NCBI GenBank assembly: GCA_026982415.1
Contig: JALSHE010000112.1
Location: 1-39,920 of the forward strand
Length of the DNA stretch: 39,920 nucleotides
Source: Robiginitomaculum sp.
GTDB taxonomy: Bacteria; Pseudomonadota; Alphaproteobacteria; Caulobacterales; Maricaulaceae
Reading direction: 5' to 3'
Positions 17,515 to 25,796 of this stretch are shown in pieces (within the stretch, counting starts at the first letter, position 1; each line of letters begins with the position of its first letter). The position numbers and the translations under genes are program-made. Below the pieces are notes generated by a model. It saw nothing but the letters and a program-made list of their open reading frames with translations. It searched no databases and was not told the origin of the DNA.

Positions 17515-18050
17515 TGCTCTGCCTCCAGCATAAGCACAAAGGGCTTCAGTTCATCTCGCCAGATTTTCTCTGTAATAGGGCCGATAAATTTATAGCGTAT
17601 ATTGCCTTGTTTATCGACGATAAAACTCTCGGGCGCACCAGTGACACCCAGATCAATCGCCAACATACTATCGGCGTCAAAGACCACACGGGTATAAGGA
17701 TTGCCGCCGCGCGCAAGCCAACGCCTTCCCTTTTCTACCGTATCGCGCCAATCTACACCGAGGATTGGGATTTCATTATTGCGCGCTAACTTCATCAAAA
17801 CGGGATGTTCCTGGTCACAAGCCACGCACCAAGAACCGAAGATATTGACCAAGGTCACCTGCCCATCAAAATAGCTCTGGTCGATGGTCACATCCATATC
17901 CAGCAAGTCCGGCAATGAAAAATCAGGGAACGGGCGGTTTATCATTTGAGACGGTAATTTACTCGGATCTTTGGTCAGCCCGATAGCAAAGGCAATTCCG
18001 AGCGCTAAAAACACGACGAGCGGGATTATACCTTTCCATGTTAACTTCAT
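17511..18050 (-). CDS. ccmG: Thiol:disulphide interchange protein CcmG (DsbE)
   Basis: CcmG is a membrane-anchored periplasmic thioredoxin that supplies reducing power to CcmH and apocytochrome c. The 179-residue protein has an N-terminal membrane anchor (residues about 7-25) and the thioredoxin motif GSWCVACDQEHP with Cys75 and Cys78, the W-C-x-x-C pattern; 'GVTGAPESFIVD' holds the cis-proline. It overlaps ccmF and ccmH by 4 nt. Confidence 0.95.
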   Translation of the reverse strand: MKLTWKGIIPLVVFLALGIAFAIGLTKDPSKLPSQMINRPFPDFSLPDLLDMDVTIDQSYFDGQVTLVNIFGSWCVACDQEHPVLMKLARNNEIPILGVDWRDTVEKGRRWLARGGNPYTRVVFDADSMLAIDLGVTGAPESFIVDKQGNIRYKFIGPITEKIWRDELKPFVLMLEAEQ

Positions 18051-19990
18051 GACGAGACCTCTCGCTTTTGACCCCTATCCAAAATAGACACAAACCCGGC
18101 AAGAGCAATCATCAAAGCGCCAAGCCATATCCAGTTGACCATGGGATGCACATAGGCGCGCACCACCCAGCCTTTTTCAGCGCCGCCCTCGCCTACACCC
18201 ACATAAAGATTGCGCATGGGGCGGACTTGAATACCGGCTTCCGTAGTTATCATATCGCGGACTTGGTAAAAACGGCGAGCCGATTTCAGCGTAGCTACTT
18301 TTCGGCCTTGCTTGGTGACTTCAACTTCGCCGACCATTTTTTGAAAATTCCGCTCTGCGCCCGGTGTCATGTTCGTTAGCGTGAACTCATAGCCGCTTAC
18401 GGTCATGCTTTCGCCCAACTTCATAACCTTAGCACTATCGCCTGCCCATACCGACATAGCCGTTATCCCGACCACGCAAATAGCAATACCCATATGGCCA
18501 AGCAAGAACCCCCAAACTGCGGCAGGTTGCGCGCGGAGTAATTTCATAGACCCGGCCATAGAGCCAGTTTGTCCAAATTTAATCTTGCGGCCAAAAGCAA
18601 CCAATGTGCTATAGGCAAGATATGCGGCAACCCCAATGGACAAAGCCCCAAGCACTGATTTACCGAGCCACCAAGTCAAACCTGAAATAACCAAGACCAA
18701 CAGCGAAGACTTTAGCAAATGTGGCCGCAAAGACTGCCAACTATCCTTACGCCATTTAACCAAAGGGCCAACGCCCATAAATGCAATCAACACAATCATA
18801 ACAGGCGCAAATGTCCGGTCAAAATACGGCTCACCCACAGAGATTTTGCCATCTGTGAAAGCTTCAATCAGCAGTGGGTAGAATGTACCAAGAAATACCG
18901 TGAAAGTCGCGGTAACCAAGAGCAGATTATTCAACAATAAACCACCCTCTTTTGAAACCAGTGTGAAACCAGGGCCGCCGCGCAGGGTATGGGCGCGCAG
19001 TGCAAACATCACCAAACCGCCGCCGGTTGCTAACAATAACAGCGCCAAAATATAAACACCTCGCGCCGGGTCAACGGCAAATGAATGCACACTGGTCAAC
19101 ACGCCAGAACGCACGACAAATGTCCCGACCAGACTAAGACTAAATGCGGTAATACCGAGCAAAATTGTCCAATGAGCCATGGCATGGCGTTTGCCTAAAA
19201 CCAGTATGGAGTGTAGTAAAGCCGTTCCGACCAACCACGGCAAGAACGATACATTTTCCACAGGATCCCACATCCACCAACCACCCCAGCCAAGCTCGTA
19301 ATAGGCCCAGATACTGCCCATTGTGATGCCAATGGTCAGAAAGCTCCAAGCCAACAAAACCCAAGGTCTGAGCCATCTTGCCCAAACCGCATCGACGCGG
19401 CCTTCGATAAGGGCAGCTACAGAAAACGAAAAGGCCATGGAAAACCCGACATAACCGAGATAGAGAAACGGCGGATGAAAGGCTAGGCCAGGGTCTTGCA
19501 AGAGCGGGTTTAACCCCTGCCCATTAATTGGCACCGGGTTGAGACGCAAAAACGGATTGGAGGTAAATAATATAAAGCCAAGAAACCCGACACTAATCAT
19601 ACCCTGAACTGCCAATGCCCGCGCTTTCAACCCTGCAGGTAAGCTCTTGCCAAACATAGGCACCAACGCCCCATAAATCCCCAAAATAAGCACCCAAAGC
19701 AACATGGAGCCTTCGTGATTGCCCCAAACACCGCTAATTTTATACAAAAGTGGTTTATCGGTATGGGAATTAACGGTCACCAGTTTTACGGAAAAATCCG
19801 ATTGAACAAAAACTATAGTCAACGCAATAAATGAGATGGCAAGCAGAATAAACTGAGCCATAGCAGCTTTATCGCCAAATGCCATCAACCGCGCATCGGC
19901 TTTGTGCGCCCCGACCATAGGCAAAACCGATTGCGCAACGGCAATCAAAAACGCAAGTATCAATGCAATCTGTCCAATTTCAGCTATCAT
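18047..19990 (-). CDS. ccmF: Heme lyase CcmF
   Basis: CcmF is the integral membrane core of the heme ligation complex, using a b-type heme and the WWD domain to pass heme to apocytochrome c. The 647-residue protein has about 14 hydrophobic segments and the tryptophan-rich signature GGWWMWDPVENVSFLPW, near residue 235. Other family stretches are 'NSHTDKPLLYKISGVWGNHEGS' and 'DPGLAFHPPFLYLGYVGFSM'. It is the first gene of the operon. ccmE, usually beside ccmF, is absent here, as are ccmABCD. Confidence 0.96.
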   Translation of the reverse strand: MIAEIGQIALILAFLIAVAQSVLPMVGAHKADARLMAFGDKAAMAQFILLAISFIALTIVFVQSDFSVKLVTVNSHTDKPLLYKISGVWGNHEGSMLLWVLILGIYGALVPMFGKSLPAGLKARALAVQGMISVGFLGFILFTSNPFLRLNPVPINGQGLNPLLQDPGLAFHPPFLYLGYVGFSMAFSFSVAALIEGRVDAVWARWLRPWVLLAWSFLTIGITMGSIWAYYELGWGGWWMWDPVENVSFLPWLVGTALLHSILVLGKRHAMAHWTILLGITAFSLSLVGTFVVRSGVLTSVHSFAVDPARGVYILALLLLATGGGLVMFALRAHTLRGGPGFTLVSKEGGLLLNNLLLVTATFTVFLGTFYPLLIEAFTDGKISVGEPYFDRTFAPVMIVLIAFMGVGPLVKWRKDSWQSLRPHLLKSSLLVLVISGLTWWLGKSVLGALSIGVAAYLAYSTLVAFGRKIKFGQTGSMAGSMKLLRAQPAAVWGFLLGHMGIAICVVGITAMSVWAGDSAKVMKLGESMTVSGYEFTLTNMTPGAERNFQKMVGEVEVTKQGRKVATLKSARRFYQVRDMITTEAGIQVRPMRNLYVGVGEGGAEKGWVVRAYVHPMVNWIWLGALMIALAGFVSILDRGQKREVSS

Positions 19991-20094
19991 GGGAAGTTAC
20001 ATAGACGGCAAGTGCCTAACCCACAACGATATTCGGCACAGTAAAGGAATTATGTCGCAGTTTATTTGGCAATATTCCGTCAGCGCCAAGCGGC

Positions 20095-21030
20095 CTAAAG
20101 GCCAAATATGGCGCGGGCGCCGTCTGCGTCTTTTTTCATTTGTGTGGTTAGTGCGTCTAGGCCGTCGAATTTTACGTCGCCCCGAATGAAAGAGCGGAAA
20201 GCCACTTCTATGATGCGGCCATAAATATCTGCGTCAAAATCGAATATGTGCATTTCCAATCGGTGATCTTTGCCGTCTACGGTTGGGCGAGACCCCACAT
20301 AGGCGACGCCGTGGTGCCAGTGGTCTTCGCCGTCCAAACGGCACTGCGCTGCGTAAATACCTGCCTTGGGTCTGATACGGTCATTGAAATAGAGATTGGC
20401 CGTGGGGAAACCGAGCGTGCGACCCAAATGATCACCGTGGACGACTTCGCCGTCGACAATCCACGGACGCGACAACATATGGGCAGCAAAGAAAACATCG
20501 CCCTCTCTCAGGGCTTCGCGGATTTCGGTGGAACCGTATTTGCCGTAGCTTTTGTGCAGGCTTATTTCCGGCACAGTAGTCACGCCGATGCCCCGCGCCG
20601 CACAATGCTTGGCCAGAGTTTCGCAATCGCCGCAGCGTTTCTTACCGTAGCGAAAATCTTCGCCGACCACGACATGGGTGACGCCAAGACCCTTATGCAG
20701 GACAATTTCCACAAATTCTTCGTCGTCCATTTGGGTCAGGGTTTTATCGAACGGAATTTCGTACAAGGTTTTTGCGCCCATTTCTTTGAGCAATCGCGCC
20801 CGTACTCGTGCGCTCATAAGACGAAACGGGGTGACATTCGGGTCAAAAAACTGGCTGGGATGAGGGCGAAATAATGCCACACCAAGCGTAGCTTTCGCCT
20901 CTTTTGCAATAGCAAAGGCCGTCTCTATCACGACTTTATGACCCCGGTGCAAGCCGTCAAAATTTCCAAGGGCAATGACAGCACCTTTGTCCGCCTCGGC
21001 TAGACCAGTATAATCATCAATGACATTCAT
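20095..21030 (-). CDS. ribF: Bifunctional riboflavin kinase/FAD synthetase
   Basis: RibF phosphorylates riboflavin to FMN and adenylates FMN to FAD. The 311-residue protein has an N-terminal nucleotidyltransferase domain ('VIALGNFDGLHRGHK', 'GEDFRYGKKRCGD', 'STEIREALREGD') and a C-terminal kinase domain ('HGDHLGRTLGFPTANLYF', 'VYVGSRPTV'-like 'AYVGSRPTVDG'). It is 2 nt downstream of the MaoC-like gene, so the two are one transcript. The stop codon lies inside an imperfect hairpin (20083-20114). Confidence 0.96.
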   Translation of the reverse strand: MNVIDDYTGLAEADKGAVIALGNFDGLHRGHKVVIETAFAIAKEAKATLGVALFRPHPSQFFDPNVTPFRLMSARVRARLLKEMGAKTLYEIPFDKTLTQMDDEEFVEIVLHKGLGVTHVVVGEDFRYGKKRCGDCETLAKHCAARGIGVTTVPEISLHKSYGKYGSTEIREALREGDVFFAAHMLSRPWIVDGEVVHGDHLGRTLGFPTANLYFNDRIRPKAGIYAAQCRLDGEDHWHHGVAYVGSRPTVDGKDHRLEMHIFDFDADIYGRIIEVAFRSFIRGDVKFDGLDALTTQMKKDADGARAIFGL

Positions 21031-21032
21031 AC

Positions 21033-21470
21033 TTAGTCTTCATCTGGTCGTTTCGGGACAATTACCCCGGCGCTACCGCGAATGATTTGCTTGCCGTTTA
21101 CACTGCACGTAACCTTCATTTTTATGCGGCCTGTGCGCTCATTAATCTCGGCGACTTCGGCCCGGGCTGCAATCTCGTCGTCGATACAGGCGGGTCGGCG
21201 AAAGCGCATATTTAGTTCAACAAATATAGCCCCCGGCCCCGGTAAATCATTCCCAAGAATGGCCGATATTAACGACGCTGACAAAGCACCGTGGGCGATG
21301 CGTTTGCCGAACATAGATTGGGCGGCAAATTCTGCGTCCACATGGATCGGGTTATAATCGCCCGTCAGTTCGGCGAAAGTATCGATTTTCTCGCCCGTAA
21401 CCACCATGCTGGTCTCGGCAAACATGCCGATTTTTATTTCGTCCAAATAATATCCGCGTTTAATGCTCAT
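21033..21470 (-). CDS. MaoC-like enoyl-CoA hydratase
   Basis: A 145-residue single hot-dog domain protein of the MaoC (R)-specific enoyl-CoA hydratase family. The hydratase motif 'TGDYNPIHVDAEFA' supplies the catalytic Asp38 and His43, followed by 'FGKRIAHGALSASLIS'. 'FVELNMRFRRPACIDDEI' is also typical. It might act on short-chain (R)-hydroxyacyl-CoA in fatty acid or polyhydroxyalkanoate metabolism, or be related to the FabZ-like PhaJ group; the substrate cannot be read from the sequence. The gene is 2 nt upstream of ribF. An equally good general name is MaoC family dehydratase. Confidence 0.9.
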   Translation of the reverse strand: MSIKRGYYLDEIKIGMFAETSMVVTGEKIDTFAELTGDYNPIHVDAEFAAQSMFGKRIAHGALSASLISAILGNDLPGPGAIFVELNMRFRRPACIDDEIAARAEVAEINERTGRIKMKVTCSVNGKQIIRGSAGVIVPKRPDED

Positions 21471-21548
21471 ATTGTTCTCACTTTTATTTTATAAGTTCTG
21501 GCTTTATCATGCCATCTTTCTACTAGGCCAATTACCAAGCCATTTTTT

Positions 21549-22388
21549 CTACCAAGAAAGGGTCGAAAGCATATATTTGACATATATACCGTGCTTTTCA
21601 AGTGCATTTGCAACGGCGTCGCTATTTCCGGTGTTGAGTCCGTCCGCGACAAACAGCGCGTCATATTTCTGGTTTTGGGCACCGAGCAAATCCGTATGGA
21701 TATTGTCGCCCACCGCTAACACACGCGAGCGGTCAAGTTCGTAGCCCGTAAGCTCCTTGAGCCAAGCTCGCGACAAACGGTAAATCGCTTCATAAGGCTT
21801 GCCCGCATAGATAACTTCCCCGCCCATATCCTCATAGGATTGCGCCAGCGCCCCGCCGCAATAAATCATCTTATTACCCTTTTTAACCTGCACATCCGGA
21901 TTGGCGCAGACCATGGGGATGTTCAGCTCGCGCGCCTGAGCCAGAAGTTCGGTATAATCATCCGGCGTCTCGTTATCGTCGTCAAACAGCCCGGTGCAGG
22001 TGATAAATTTTGCGTTCTCTATCTCAGTGAAATTCAGCGCCAAGTCTTCGTATAATTTATCGTCCCGTTCCGGCCCCAGCTTAAATGCAGGCCCCGGCGC
22101 ACGGCGCGCCAATTCATCAATGGTCGCATCCCCGGACGTGACGATAGCATCATAAACATCATGGGGCACCCCAACCTGGTCGAATTGCTCGGGGATTGCC
22201 ACGGACGGGCGCGGCGAATTTGAAATCAAAACCACAGGCCCGCGTTCCGCCCGAAAGCGCTGCAAAGCCACAATAGCCTCCGCAAAAGCATCGCGCCCAT
22301 TATGGATAACCCCCCAAATGTCGACAAGAGCCGCATCATAGTCGTCCGCAATTTGGCCAAGGCCAGATATATTCGTGAAATTTTTCAT
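21549..22388 (-). CDS. TIGR01459-type HAD superfamily hydrolase
   Basis: A 279-residue haloacid dehalogenase-like protein of the alphaproteobacterial family TIGR01459, related to NagD phosphatases. Motif I is DIWGVIHN (Asp23), motif II 'VLISNSPRP', motif III includes the lysine in 'YAGKPYEAIY', and motif IV is 'VLAVGDNIHTDLLGA'. The second motif-I aspartate of classic HAD phosphatases is a tryptophan here (Trp25), which I believe is a family trait. The natural substrate is unknown to me. It lies 31 nt after recF and 78 nt before the hydratase gene; family members often neighbour ribF. Confidence 0.88.
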   Translation of the reverse strand: MKNFTNISGLGQIADDYDAALVDIWGVIHNGRDAFAEAIVALQRFRAERGPVVLISNSPRPSVAIPEQFDQVGVPHDVYDAIVTSGDATIDELARRAPGPAFKLGPERDDKLYEDLALNFTEIENAKFITCTGLFDDDNETPDDYTELLAQARELNIPMVCANPDVQVKKGNKMIYCGGALAQSYEDMGGEVIYAGKPYEAIYRLSRAWLKELTGYELDRSRVLAVGDNIHTDLLGAQNQKYDALFVADGLNTGNSDAVANALEKHGIYVKYMLSTLSW

Positions 22389-22419
22389 GTCGTGTGCCTA
22401 CGCTTATCACTCACAAACG

Positions 22420-23556
22420 TCAACCGGGTTCCAGCACCAACTCCCCGTCCACCACTTCAAACACCTGCGCCCGGCCTGCGAAGGCTTCGAACAATCCTGC
22501 GTCTGTTCCTGTTAGGAATACTTGTGTGTTTAGTTCCAGAAGTTCTTCGATTAGGGCGGCGCGGCGGTGCTCGTCTAGGTGGGCGGCGACCTCGTCTAGT
22601 AATAACAATGGTGGTTTACCGGACTGACTGCTAGATTGGCTGCGGGCATGGGCTAGTACCAAGCCGATGAGCAAGGCTTTTTGCTCTCCCGTAGAACAAT
22701 GGGCGGCGGGCATGGCTTTTTCTATATGGGTCACGGCCAAATCGCTTTTGTGGACGCCGCGCAGTGTACGCCCGGCGCGGGCATCGAGCGGGCGATCTTG
22801 GGCTAGGTTGGTTTTGATAAATTCGACCACTTCCAGCTCTTCCGCCCCGGCGGCGTAGAGAGCTTCGGCCTCGCCGTCTATGGCTAAATCTGCTTTGGGG
22901 AAGCTTCCTTCTGGTCTGGCCGAAATTTCCGTGCGCAACATTTCCAGCACTTGCCAGCGTGCTAAAGCTATTTTGGCGCCGCGCTCGGCCATGTCGGTTT
23001 CCAGCGCATCAAACCAATAGGCATCATCAATATTGTCCGCAAATAACCGTCCGCGTTCGGTACGGGATTTTTCGTAAGCGAGAAATGTACGACCGTGGGA
23101 GGCTACGTGTATCAAGCATAAACGGTCAAAAAACTTGCGGCGGTCGGAGGCAGGCCCGGTGAACAATCTGTCCTGCGCCGGGGTTAGCCAATTAATGCTG
23201 ATATATTTGGCCATGTCAGGGCCGGACGCCGCCTTGCCGTCCATGCGCATTTTGCGGCGGTTCGGCGCGCCGTCAATGCCGCCCGTACCTATATTTATAT
23301 CTTCTAGTCCCAGCCGCGCCGCAACAGACCAATTTTCGCACGGCTCGCCGCCGGCCCGCCTTGCCAAGTCCAGCAATTTAGCCCGGCGCAAACCCCGCCC
23401 CGGCGACAGCAGAGATACGGCTTCTAACAAATTGGTTTTGCCTGCCCCGTTCTCACCGTAAAGCACGACCGGACGGCCATCAAACGCCACGTCCAATGTA
23501 GGGTAAGAGCGAAAATCTCTGAGTAGTAAACTTTTGATAAACTCGTTTTTGGCCAC
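22420..23556 (-). CDS. recF: DNA replication and repair protein RecF
   Basis: RecF is an SMC-like ATPase that loads RecA at gaps with RecO and RecR. The 378-residue protein has Walker A GENGAGKTN at residues 34-42, the signature 'CSTGEQKALLIGLVLAHA', and a Walker B 'PLLLLDEVAAHLD'. 'LLRDFRSYPTLDVAFDG' near the N-terminus is the RecF start. It is 13 nt after dnaN, and the two form the classic dnaN-recF pair, though dnaA and gyrB are not here. Confidence 0.97.
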   Translation of the reverse strand: MAKNEFIKSLLLRDFRSYPTLDVAFDGRPVVLYGENGAGKTNLLEAVSLLSPGRGLRRAKLLDLARRAGGEPCENWSVAARLGLEDINIGTGGIDGAPNRRKMRMDGKAASGPDMAKYISINWLTPAQDRLFTGPASDRRKFFDRLCLIHVASHGRTFLAYEKSRTERGRLFADNIDDAYWFDALETDMAERGAKIALARWQVLEMLRTEISARPEGSFPKADLAIDGEAEALYAAGAEELEVVEFIKTNLAQDRPLDARAGRTLRGVHKSDLAVTHIEKAMPAAHCSTGEQKALLIGLVLAHARSQSSSQSGKPPLLLLDEVAAHLDEHRRAALIEELLELNTQVFLTGTDAGLFEAFAGRAQVFEVVDGELVLEPG

Positions 23557-23569
23557 TTAAACGCGTGCG

Positions 23570-24685
23570 CTAAACCCGTAAAGGCATGAGCACAAACAAG
23601 GCACCGGGGTCTTCCGGGTCTTTGACAAGCGCGGGAGACGCCGGATCGGACAGATGAAAATGCACATCCCGCGCTTCGATTTGCGCGGTTACGTCGAGCA
23701 AATATTTGGCGTTGAACCCGATCTCCAATTCCTCAGATCCGTAATCCACCATCAAGTCCTCAACCGCATTGCCGTGTTCCGGATTATTGACGGCTAGGGT
23801 CAAAGTATCGCCCTCTAGGCTTAGTTTAATAGAGCGGGATTTCTCGGCGGAAATGGTCGAGACCCGGTCAACCGCGCTAGCAAACACCCCGTTATCAATG
23901 ACCAAGTGCTTGTCGCCGCTTTTGGGGATAACCCGGTCATAATCCGGGAACGTGCCGTCAATAAGTTTCGAGGTAAGCACTGCCGACCCAATAGTAAAGC
24001 GGATTTTGGCTTCGGATACAGAGATTTCAATAGTTTCGGACAGGCCGTCGATTAGGCGGCGCAACTCGGCAATGGTCTTGCGCGGAATGATAATACCCGG
24101 CATGTCGTCTGCCTCACCGTTCGTCATGGCAGGCAAGTCCATCTCGCACAGGGCGAGCCTATGCCCGTCCGTGGCCACACAGCGCAATTTGCCGTCTATG
24201 GCGTGCATGTAAATACCGTTCAGGTAATAGCGGGTTTCTTCGGTGGAAATTGCGAATTTGGTTTTATCAATCAGCCGCGACAATTCCGCCGCCCCTAAGG
24301 CAAAATTATGGGTAAACCCGTCCGCCGTCATTTTCGGGAAATCACCCGCAGGCAAAAGCGGCAAGACAAATTGCGACCGCCCTGCGTTCACTTCCAAACG
24401 GCCATCCGCACCGATTGCCAAAGACACTTCGGCGCCGTCCGGTAATTTGCGGGCAATGTCATAAAGCGTGTGGGCAGGTGCCGTCATATCGCCCGGCGCA
24501 GATACATCTGCAGCCGCCTGTTCAGATATTTCAATGTCCAAATCGGTTGCCACAAAGCTAATCGTGCCGTTTTCGGCAGTCATCAAAACATTGGACAATA
24601 TCGGGATAGTATTGCGGCGCTCCACCACATTTTGCACATGCCCCAAAGCCCCCAACAAAGCCGCCCGTTCCATAGAAAATTTCAT
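23570..24685 (-). CDS. dnaN: DNA polymerase III beta sliding clamp
   Basis: The beta clamp is a ring-shaped dimer that holds the polymerase on DNA. The 371-residue protein shows the three-domain clamp pattern: 'VVERRNTIPILSNVLM', 'YYLNGIYMHAIDGKLRCVATDGHRLA', and 'DGTFPDYDRVIP'; the terminal 'FVLMPLRV' is the usual end that closes the hydrophobic pocket. The start has a modest ribosome site (AGG, 6 nt upstream). A gap of 535 nt separates it from rimP on the other strand. Confidence 0.98.
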   Translation of the reverse strand: MKFSMERAALLGALGHVQNVVERRNTIPILSNVLMTAENGTISFVATDLDIEISEQAAADVSAPGDMTAPAHTLYDIARKLPDGAEVSLAIGADGRLEVNAGRSQFVLPLLPAGDFPKMTADGFTHNFALGAAELSRLIDKTKFAISTEETRYYLNGIYMHAIDGKLRCVATDGHRLALCEMDLPAMTNGEADDMPGIIIPRKTIAELRRLIDGLSETIEISVSEAKIRFTIGSAVLTSKLIDGTFPDYDRVIPKSGDKHLVIDNGVFASAVDRVSTISAEKSRSIKLSLEGDTLTLAVNNPEHGNAVEDLMVDYGSEELEIGFNAKYLLDVTAQIEARDVHFHLSDPASPALVKDPEDPGALFVLMPLRV

Positions 24686-24847
24686 AATAAACCTATATTC
24701 TCACACACTGCGCCCCCAAACAATCATGGACACACAGAATCTACTGGACGCCCAACATAATGCAATTAACCGCCACGCCAAGGGGAAATGTTGGGATTTG
24801 TTTGGGGCGCGGATGTTGTGGAGAAAGCAAGCGGAGGATTATTACAA

Positions 24848-25000
24848 CTACTTCCCCATCGTATAACGAGCCAATCCCCATTCTGCTCTTGCAAACACGG
24901 TGGTTTTCCATAATCTCTCCTTATGCCTGACTTGCGTCCAGTTTTGTTTGTTTTTAGCCTTATGCTTGCGGGCTTGAGTGTGATTCGCTACTGATTTCAT
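24848..25000 (-). CDS. Possible small basic protein, 50 residues
   Basis: This short frame begins MKSVANHTQARKHKAKNKQ and ends ARYTMGK. It is strongly basic in the first half, with a Trp/Arg-rich second half. The translation is free of rare-codon noise, but there is no solid ribosome site, only AGG too close to the ATG. I do not recognise it. It may be a real small gene transcribed toward dnaN or chance. Confidence 0.25.
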   Translation of the reverse strand: MKSVANHTQARKHKAKNKQNWTQVRHKERLWKTTVFARAEWGLARYTMGK

Positions 25001-25081
25001 CGCCTGACGTCTTAAAGAGGCAAATTACTATCAGCACGGCGTTGAAATAATCACACTTTCCCAAAACTCCGTAAAAACTAC

Positions 25082-25110
25082 GTGACAAATGCTTAACGGC
25101 ACCCTATACA
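25082..25110 (+). promoter_or_regulatory. Promoter of the rimP-nusA-infB operon
   Basis: GTGACA (25082-25087) and TATACA (25105-25110) are spaced by exactly 17 nt. A start near 25117 would give a leader of about 100 nt before rimP, long enough to hold the tandem hairpins at 25128-25175. Confidence 0.6.
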
Positions 25111-25127
25111 GGTCTCAATTACATGAC

Positions 25128-25175
25128 GCCTCCCACAGGATGGGAATGGCGGCCCTCACAAGGGGCCGTTTTTTT
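25128..25175 (+). terminator. Tandem hairpins with T tract in the rimP leader (attenuator-like)
   Basis: The first hairpin is GCC-TCCCA/TGGGA-(AT)-GGC at about 25128-25150. The second is CGGCCCT/GGGGCCG (25150-25168) with a five-base loop, followed at once by seven T residues. The second is shaped like an intrinsic terminator, yet it lies between the promoter and rimP. It may thus control entry to the operon, or terminate leader RNA; no known riboswitch class was recognised. Confidence 0.65.
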
Positions 25176-25220
25176 ATTGCCTAAATCTGGTGTAAATGAG
25201 GTATCAACAAGGAGACTATT

Positions 25221-25796
25221 TTGAAGACCAAAACAAATATGGACGAGAGAATATTGGCGATTGCCGTCCCTGTCGCGCAAGATATGGGCTACGGGATTGT
25301 GCGCATTCGCGTGCAAGGCGGCAACCGCTCTGTTGTGCAAATCATGGCTGAACGGCTGTCGGACGGCTTGATGAATGTGGCGGACTGCGCCCAACTATCC
25401 CGCGCACTTTCTTCGACCTTTGAGGTTGAAGACCCAATCGACGGCGCTTATGTGCTGGAAGTTTCCTCGCCCGGCCTTGACCGCCCGCTGACCGATATGA
25501 AACATTTCGAACAATACTCAGGGCAACTAGCCCGACTGGAACTGGACAGATTTGTCGAGGGTCGCAAGCGCTTTCGCGGCATTTTGGCAGGTGTAGACGG
25601 CGACAATGTCGCTATTGACCTAGATAAAGAAGACGAGACCGCACTCATCCCATTCGCGTGGATTAGCGAAGCCAAGCTTTTAATCACTGATGAAGTCATC
25701 ACAAAAGGCCAAAAGAAAGCCCTCAATAAGAAGTCTAATAAAAAACCAACCAAAAAATCTAGTAAGAAGAAATCATCTCAAAAAGGAGACATCTAA
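25221..25796 (+). CDS. rimP: Ribosome maturation factor RimP
   Basis: RimP helps mature the 30S subunit. The 191-residue protein shows 'IAVPVAQDMGYGIVRIRVQGGN', 'CAQLSRALSSTFEVEDPIDGAYVLEVSSPGLDRPL' and 'FRGILAGVDGDNV', all family signatures. The C-terminal tail is a Lys/Ser-rich stretch. The start is a TTG with an ideal ribosome site (AAGGAG, 6 nt spacing); an in-frame ATG at 25239 would cut the protein. Its stop overlaps the nusA start by one nt (TAATG). Confidence 0.96.
   Translation: MKTKTNMDERILAIAVPVAQDMGYGIVRIRVQGGNRSVVQIMAERLSDGLMNVADCAQLSRALSSTFEVEDPIDGAYVLEVSSPGLDRPLTDMKHFEQYSGQLARLELDRFVEGRKRFRGILAGVDGDNVAIDLDKEDETALIPFAWISEAKLLITDEVITKGQKKALNKKSNKKPTKKSSKKKSSQKGDI

Larger units (their letters stand above)
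24686..25220. other. 535-nt divergent gap between dnaN and rimP
   Basis: The left part holds the dnaN leader, a short plus-strand frame (24726-24866, 46 residues) with no recognised features, and a short minus-strand frame (24848-25000) described separately. The right part holds a good plus-strand promoter at 25082-25110 and tandem hairpins at 25128-25175. No rRNA, tRNA or DnaA-box cluster was seen, so this is not obviously an origin. Confidence 0.6.

Noticed and set aside
24686-25220. Origin of replication near dnaN-recF
   Set aside because: dnaA and gyrB are not adjacent, and no cluster of TTATCCACA-type DnaA boxes or clear AT-rich unwinding region was seen.
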